Part shown: in pieces, positions 1 to 64,000 of the stretch | How positions within the stretch are numbered: position 1 is the first letter of the stretch | Layout of the letters: each line of letters begins with the position of its first letter | Source of the DNA: Deroplatys truncata | Lineage: Eukaryota > Arthropoda > Insecta > Mantodea > Mantidae | DNA length: 64,000 bases | NCBI GenBank assembly: GCA_030765065.1 | Contig: CM060984.1 | Location: 102,095,488-102,159,487, forward strand | Reading direction: 5' to 3' | Notes under the pieces: model-generated | Databases searched by the model: none | Seen by the model: only the letters and a program-made list of their open reading frames with translations | What the model was told of the DNA's origin: nothing | Position numbers and translations under genes: made by a program

Positions 1-159
1 GAGGGAGGGAGTTGAGGATATAGGTAGCAGTGAGAAAGAAAATGATCATCTTCCTTCAGGTGTTTGTGAAGAATCAACATTGTGGAGTGATCAACACAAC
101 TGAAGCACAAATAGACATATCTTCACTAGCACAAGCTCTGGTGTACAACCCCAGGTTCA

Positions 160-964
160 GCTGATTTCTGACAGCCAAACAGTTGACAATTTTCATCAAT
201 TTTTTTTACTGCTGACTTAGTGTCTCTCATTGTTATGGAAATAAATGTATATGCGAGTAAGGTGAAGGAAGACCTGACCTTTAAAGGCAAATTAGGGCCT
301 AAAAATGGAATTCAGAAGTGGTCAGAAGATATACAGGCTCTTGGTCTAACTATGCTCGTGGGTGTTATTTGTAAACCTACATTAGATATGTGGTCTATAG
401 ATGCCCTGCTGGCTACTCCATTTTTTGGGAAATGCATGTCAAATATCAAATAACAGGTTTACTTCCATTTTGTGATTCCTTCATTTCACCTGCACAGAAA
501 ATGAAAATGATAAACTACACAAAATTAGGCCTGTTTTTGATTATATTATTTCAAAATTCAAAGAAAATTGTGCCCCTAATGAAAAAGCCACTGTTGATGA
601 AGGCTTATGCTTTGGAAGGGCCGCTTAGGTTGAAATACACCAAAACAAAGAGGGACAGATTTGGCATAAAGAATTTTGATTTTTGTGAAAGCAAAACAGG
701 ATATCTTTACAATAGCTATATTTACATTGATCACAGGACTGATAATATTAGAAAGAAAGATTTGGGGTTATCTGGCTCCATAGTAATGCATCTGATGGAA
801 CCTGTACTTGATCAGCATAGTACTGTGTATTTAGATAATTGGTACAGCTCCTCTAAATTATACATGGCCTTATACAAAAGAAAGACAAATACAATAGGAA
901 CAGTACGTTCAAATCATATTGTTTTGCCAAAGGATTTGAATACACAGGCTTTGAGAGGAAAAAT
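160..964 (+). pseudogene. piggyBac transposase, 5' part (broken)
   Basis: Degraded piggyBac (PGBD-type) transposase, the enzyme that cuts and pastes elements at TTAA sites. The reading moves between frames. From about 210 it carries the early catalytic-domain pattern (YASKVKEDLT, then GLTMLVGVICKPTLDMWS and TPFFGKCM). After a frameshift it carries the core (RFGIKNFDFCESKTGYLYNS, then DLGLSGSIVMHLMEP, then TVYLDNWYSSSKLY and GTVRSNHIVLPKD). It stops matching near 964, where a minus-strand LINE starts, and resumes after 2136. Frame changes and stops make it non-functional. It lies outside the visible dynein exons but probably within a dynein intron. Confidence 0.85.
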
Positions 965-2135
965 GGAGGTGCATCAGCTCCCACCTTTGACCTACCCTTT
1001 GTTTTTTAATCTATGCCTAAAGTTTTATCATCATCCTTTTAAATACATTTAAAGGACATTTCCAATTACAAATATAAAATAATTTAACAAGCATAGCTTA
1101 TAGTTTTACATTACTTCTTTTACATTGCATTTACATTAAGTTTACCTTAAATATCATTTTCACTTTACGTTGCTTTACCATGTCTAAATTCATCTATACT
1201 ATAAAATTCGTTTTCTATTAAGTATTTCTTTATTGTTTTCATCATTACATTTGGCTGGTTTATGTTCTTTATTTCTCTAGGTAATTTATTGAATAATTCT
1301 CTTCCCCTAACTTCTATGGCACAATTATTTAGAGTTTCCCTTAATGCTATTCTATAATAATCGTCTTTGTTTCTTAAATTATGGTTATGTACACTGGAAT
1401 CTTTTTGCATATTTATATTTATCACAGTTTTTATGCATTCATATATATACATGGCACTGTTAACAAGTTTTGATTCTTAAACACCCCCTGCAAGTTTGTT
1501 TGTTTTCCATTTTGCTTATTATTCTAATGGCTTTTTTTTTGCAGTTTCAAGACTTTATCCATTTCTCTTGCTGTAATATTTCCCCATAACGTAATTCCGT
1601 ATCTTACATGTGAATATATAAAAGCATAATAGACCTGTTTCATTGTTTTATTGTCCATTATTTTAGTTAATTGTCTCATTACATAAATGCCCTTATTTAT
1701 CTTTTTTCTAATTGATGCTACATGACATTGCCAATTTAAATGTTTATCAATTATTACTCCAAGAAAATTAGTCCAATTTATTTCTGATATGTTGTCCCCA
1801 TCTATACTTAGTTTAATACTGCTCGGGTTAAGTTTTGTTAATTCAAAGTTAATACATGCTGTGTTTTGTGTGTTTATTATCATATCTAAATTAGCGTACT
1901 ATTGTTTTATAATTTTTAAAATTGAATTTGCTGTAATTTCAACCTCTTTTGCTGTTTGACCTTTAATTATGACAGTCATGTCGTCTGCATATCCAATTGT
2001 GATGCCTCCATTTTCTTGTATGACCTCAAAAATTTCATTTATATATATAAGAAATAAAAATGGCCCCAATTTTGAACCTTCAGGACCCCATGTTTTACTA
2101 TTTTGAAATCTGACTTTATCTTTTTTATGACACCA
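965..2135 (-). mobile_element. CR1-like LINE fragment inserted in piggyBac
   Basis: Minus-strand non-LTR retrotransposon 3' part. Around 1990-2010 the RT catalytic box reads GYADDMTVI, preceded by a degraded template-grip motif and LGPFLFLIYINEI. One in-frame TAG (near 1897) separates this from the next stretch (FLGVIIDKHLNW, then YAFIYSHVRYGITLWGN), and the C-terminus ends at 1165 (LFNKLPREIKNI, ENEFYSIDEF). 965-1164 is probably 3' UTR. The C-terminal layout suits CR1/jockey-group LINEs. A plus-strand relative lies at 36540-38110. The clade is inferred from pattern only. Confidence 0.8.
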
Positions 2136-2743
2136 TTTGTATTTAGATTATTTATTTCGACACATTGTGCTCAATTGTCTTGTCAAGGCAGTTACAGCAT
2201 TATCCAATTGTAGCTCTGAGATTTTGATGATTGACACTGGAAAAATAGATGCCCACATCAAAATATCAATTTTCATGCCTGATGTTATCCAAGAAAATAT
2301 ATGGGCAGTGTCAATCTAGTAGATCAGGTATTGCAAGGTATCAGGTATCTTTACAAAAAAGAGTTAAATGGTATAAAAAAGTATTTTTGCACCAGCTGGA
2401 TAAAACCATGTACAGTTGTTAGGTAATTTGGAGAGCTGTAAACCCATGTAAGACGATGACCTACTTGGATTCGACATATCAATGTTCACAGCCATTATAG
2501 CATTCAGAGGCCTCTTCATACTGGGGGTAAGAAATCCAAAACACCTGCACCCCTCAGACTTGAAGAAAAACACTTTCCTAAAAGAATACCACCCAAGCAG
2601 AAAAGTTGAGCCCATTTTGAAAGTGTCTGGTGTATCGCAAAAAAGGAGTTTGCAAGGAAACTAATATGATTTGCTGTAAGTGTGGAGATGTGACCTTTGT
2701 GTTGATTCATATTTCGATGTACCATTCAACAAAAAATGTTTAA
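2136..2743 (+). pseudogene. piggyBac transposase, 3' part (broken)
   Basis: Continuation of the 5' piggyBac fragment beyond the LINE. Motifs in order: MPDVIQEN then, after a frameshift, YMGSVNLVDQ (the family's MGGVDxxDQ box) near 2300, and the cysteine-rich C-terminal finger near 2635-2735 (RKKGVCKETNMICCKCG, ending at TAA 2742). Several frameshifts and stops occur. The two halves read in the same orientation and the same N-to-C order, so one transposase gene was split by the LINE. Confidence 0.8.
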
Positions 2744-3163
2744 AGGTAAGCCTTGATCTCTTATAGAATTTATTTAAATTTAACTTTTAAGAGAAAAAGG
2801 GTTACATAAAAACTAAATACATGTGTGCACAGGACGTATATAGACATCCATAATATTTCTCCTGCATTTTAAAATGGACATCAGTTAATGTCCATATTGG
2901 TAAAAGGATTAAGTATATCTGCATTTTATTAGTTTTACAGTTAAGAAAATTAATGTCTTTACTTTCATAATTCAACACATTAGTGAATGACTTACAAGTT
3001 GTATTAAAGAACTTTGGCATGTTTATTATGAATTTAAATATATTTTACTGTCTTTAAATAAAAACAATGAAACTAAATATGTTGACCTCATCTCTTCTCT
3101 TCTCTCTCCTAAAAAAATTGGTAAAGCATAGATTTGCAAATTTGCTCATTGTATGCCACTTAC
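2744..3163. other. intron, no feature recognised
   Basis: AT-rich sequence between the piggyBac remnant and the last visible dynein exon. No ORF with family similarity. The next dynein exon expected downstream (the AAA1 sensor region) is not found between here and position 1, so it lies outside the window. Confidence 0.6.
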
Positions 3164-61956
<58,793 letters not shown>

Positions 61957-62212
61957 CTATAAAGTGAATTAATGCAATACATTTACATAATTAGGGATAT
62001 AAACTTAAAAAAACATAAACCTATAAATACAAGTAGATTTCACTTTATGCAATTTAAGTATTTGTGTGTTCAGATATATGCATGCCTCTTTTTTAAACGA
62101 CAGTTTATATATAGTACACATATATTTGCATGTTTTGATCCCACTTTATGCTTCTCTCTTCTGGACGTGAAATGCCACTGTCTACTAAATAGACATTGAA
62201 GTGAAGCAGGCA

Positions 62213-62450
62213 GATGATGGTAGTTTTTTATTTTATTTTGTTTTTTAACAAGGCTGTCAATTGCCAGGATCATATCAGTGCCGTCGGTGTGCTAGAATTT
62301 TATCCCACAGGAGTTCTTTTACATGCTAGTAAATCTACTGACATGGGGCTGTCGCTTTTAAGCTGTCGCTCAGCCTGGGCTGGGTTTGAACCCATGACCT
62401 TGGGATCAGAAGCCCCACGCCTAACCAACTGAGCCACTCAGAACAGCAGA
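62213..62450 (-). mobile_element. tRNA-derived SINE (family F)
   Basis: Minus strand: GAGTGGCTCAGTTGGTTAGG (A box), TCATGGGTTCAAACCC (B box), then a body with AGTAGATTTACTAGCATGTA and AAAGAACTCCTGTGGGATAA, and an A-rich end (AAAATAAAATAAAA). The body shares the TAGATTTAC-...GTAAAAGAACT segment with family C. Confidence 0.8.
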
Positions 62451-62559
62451 TGATGGTAGTAGTGATGGTTATGGCAGTGGAGATGTTGACGCCAATGACA
62501 GATCCTAGATTTGTTTTATATATATGCACAGTATAACCTCAGTTACATGTTTTCATAGG

Positions 62560-64000
62560 AAGATGGCTAAAATAACGTATATCCACAGCGGAAGACCTCT
62601 GGAGTGACCTAATAGCCCATAAGTCCCTAAAGCTGGACCTTGAGCAGGTACCGGACACGTCGGCAGGTGGTAGATAGCTGGCACCTGACCACGGCATCGA
62701 TTGACTACTGACATGCTGAGCCAGGCCTGTCTCTGAATAACAAATAGGAGACCACGAACCAACTCCTCAACCCTAAGATGTTATGCAATCTATGTCAATG
62801 GGGTACATGGCACATGGGAAGATGTGTCACTAATGGAGCCTCTGAGATACCTGATGACCTCTCAGAGTATAAGAGTATATAGTCTTACTCAGGCATGCAG
62901 GGCTCTGTCTCACGGACCTAGTTATCCCTAGCAAATCATGGGAACTATAGTAGGTCCAAGTTCCATTAAACCGGGGGGCCTCCTTATTAATGGACCCAGA
63001 GAGTATTAATACCAAAGTTGAGACAGCTGGGCTCTCGAAAGAGAACCTTATCACTGAGACCAAAGTAAAGGATACAGGAACTGCTACTCCCGGAGATATG
63101 GAGAAGCAGGTTCTGTACCTAAAACCAATGCCTCGTTTAGGGACACTGAACTAATTAGCGAAGAGGCTGGGGCCCCAGTAGGGAACCTTGCTTGCGAATC
63201 ATATATCCCAAAATAGGACCCAGGGAACTTAGGAGAATCAGACTCTATGGGAAAAGATTTAAGTGTGGCAGGGCAAGCCAAGTTGATTTCGTTCATTCAG
63301 ACTAACTTGCAACACAGTATTACTGCCTTTCAAACTCTCTCGAGTAATGTAACGAGGCATGGAATAGATGTCGCCATGATACAAGAACCCTGGTTTTGAC
63401 AAGGCCGTATCATGGGACCAAATATAAAAGATTTTACTATCTTCAGTGATTCATCCTAGAGCATGTGTCCCTACAAGGCTCAGTAATACCTGGGCCCTGC
63501 CGAAATTTCTTACTAAAGACCTGGCAGTAGTACTAGTGAGGTATGAGGAAGGCAGAGTGCCTGTCAGGAGGTAGTCTGCTTGGCCTATTTCCCCTATGAC
63601 TCCAAGGAGCCATTACCTCCCCAGGAGCTCATAGGCCTTGTGATTTATTGCAAGGATAGAAACCTCAACCTGTGATTGACTGTGACTGTAACACTCACAA
63701 TAGCGTTTGGGGTAGCATGGACATCAATGGTAGAGGAGAGAAGTATTTGAGTTCTACAGATCTCGAGATTGTGAACCAAGGGGATATTCCAATCTTTGTT
63801 AATTATCAACGGGAGGAGGTCCAAGACTTATTACTAGTGTCCTTTGGGATACTAGAGGAGATTAAGAACTGGAGGGTAAGTTTGAAACCTTCCATATTTG
63901 ACCTTAGACACATATGCTTTGGTCTGGATGGAAAAGGAAAGGACCGCCTGTACAGGAACCCTAGGAGGACCAATTGGGACTCCTTTGGAAGGGACATGGA
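62560..64000 (+). pseudogene. R1/LOA-like LINE, 5' part with endonuclease, cut by window end
   Basis: Plus strand. A probable ORF1 or linker region (62600-63250, broken) precedes an apurinic-like endonuclease: FIQTNLQHSITAFQTLSSNV (63285), DVAMIQEPWF (63370, catalytic glutamate), GRIMGPNIKDFTIFSDSS, then frames with LIGLVIYCKDRNLNL near 63625 and a GVAWTSM-like scrap (63705). STDLEIVNQGDIPIFVN then IKNWRVSFE follow near 63755-63890, and YRNPRRTNWDSFGRDM at the end. Stops and frameshifts show it is dead. RT would lie beyond 64000. Confidence 0.78.

Overview
This is eukaryotic, AT-rich, intron-rich and transposon-packed DNA, most likely from an insect (or at least an arthropod) with a large, repeat-laden genome. 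The evidence is the mix of mobile elements: piggyBac, mariner and DUF4817-type Tc1/mariner, Harbinger, BEL/Pao, Penelope-like, CR1-like and RNase H-bearing LINEs, and several tRNA-derived SINE families. The order cannot be fixed from sequence alone.

One host gene runs through almost the whole window on the minus strand: the heavy chain of cytoplasmic dynein 2 (DYNC2H1), the retrograde motor of intraflagellar transport. Seventeen consecutive internal exons lie between 61956 (upstream) and 3164 (downstream). Together they give about 2,995 coding bases, or about 998 codons, in one unbroken frame. All intron ends are GT/AG and the splice phases match. The exons cover the distal tail, the linker and the start of the AAA1 motor module, including Walker A (GPAGTGKT) and Walker B (CFDEF). 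The start codon and first exons lie beyond position 64000; AAA1's end, AAA2-6, the stalk and the C-terminus lie beyond position 1.

Almost everything else is intronic mobile DNA. 1-2743: a piggyBac transposase split by a CR1-like LINE, outside the visible exons. 3.9-9.6 kb: a Penelope-type inverted dimer, a 3-kb TIR transposon with a spliced DUF7869-like protein, and a second TIR element. 11.4-15.5 kb: another Penelope dimer, an RNase H LINE tail, a BEL/Pao fragment and a LINE 5' end with a 2A-like motif. 16.8-18.6 kb: SINEs inside a dispersed repeat. 19-28.8 kb: mariner remnant, LTR, Harbinger with TAA duplications, a LINE, a second Harbinger and a MITE. 32.9-38.1 kb: interleaved copies of an unclassified ~0.9-kb repeat and LINEs. 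38.8-46.7 kb: hairpin elements, a SINE cut by a LINE, an unassigned exon-like ORF, an (AAG)51 tract and an internally deleted mariner. 46.7-55.1 kb: SINEs, piggyBac and DUF4817 remnants, and an RNase H LINE tail with a target-site duplication. 57.7-61.5 kb: a Penelope-like element with RT and GIY-YIG remnants, then a mariner-like element nested in a pogo-type TIR element. 62.2-64 kb: a SINE and the 5' half of an R1/LOA-like LINE.

No rRNA gene, intact tRNA gene, CRISPR array or bacterial operon is present. Except for the dynein gene, every protein-coding trace looks mobile-element derived or unassigned, and nearly all are broken.
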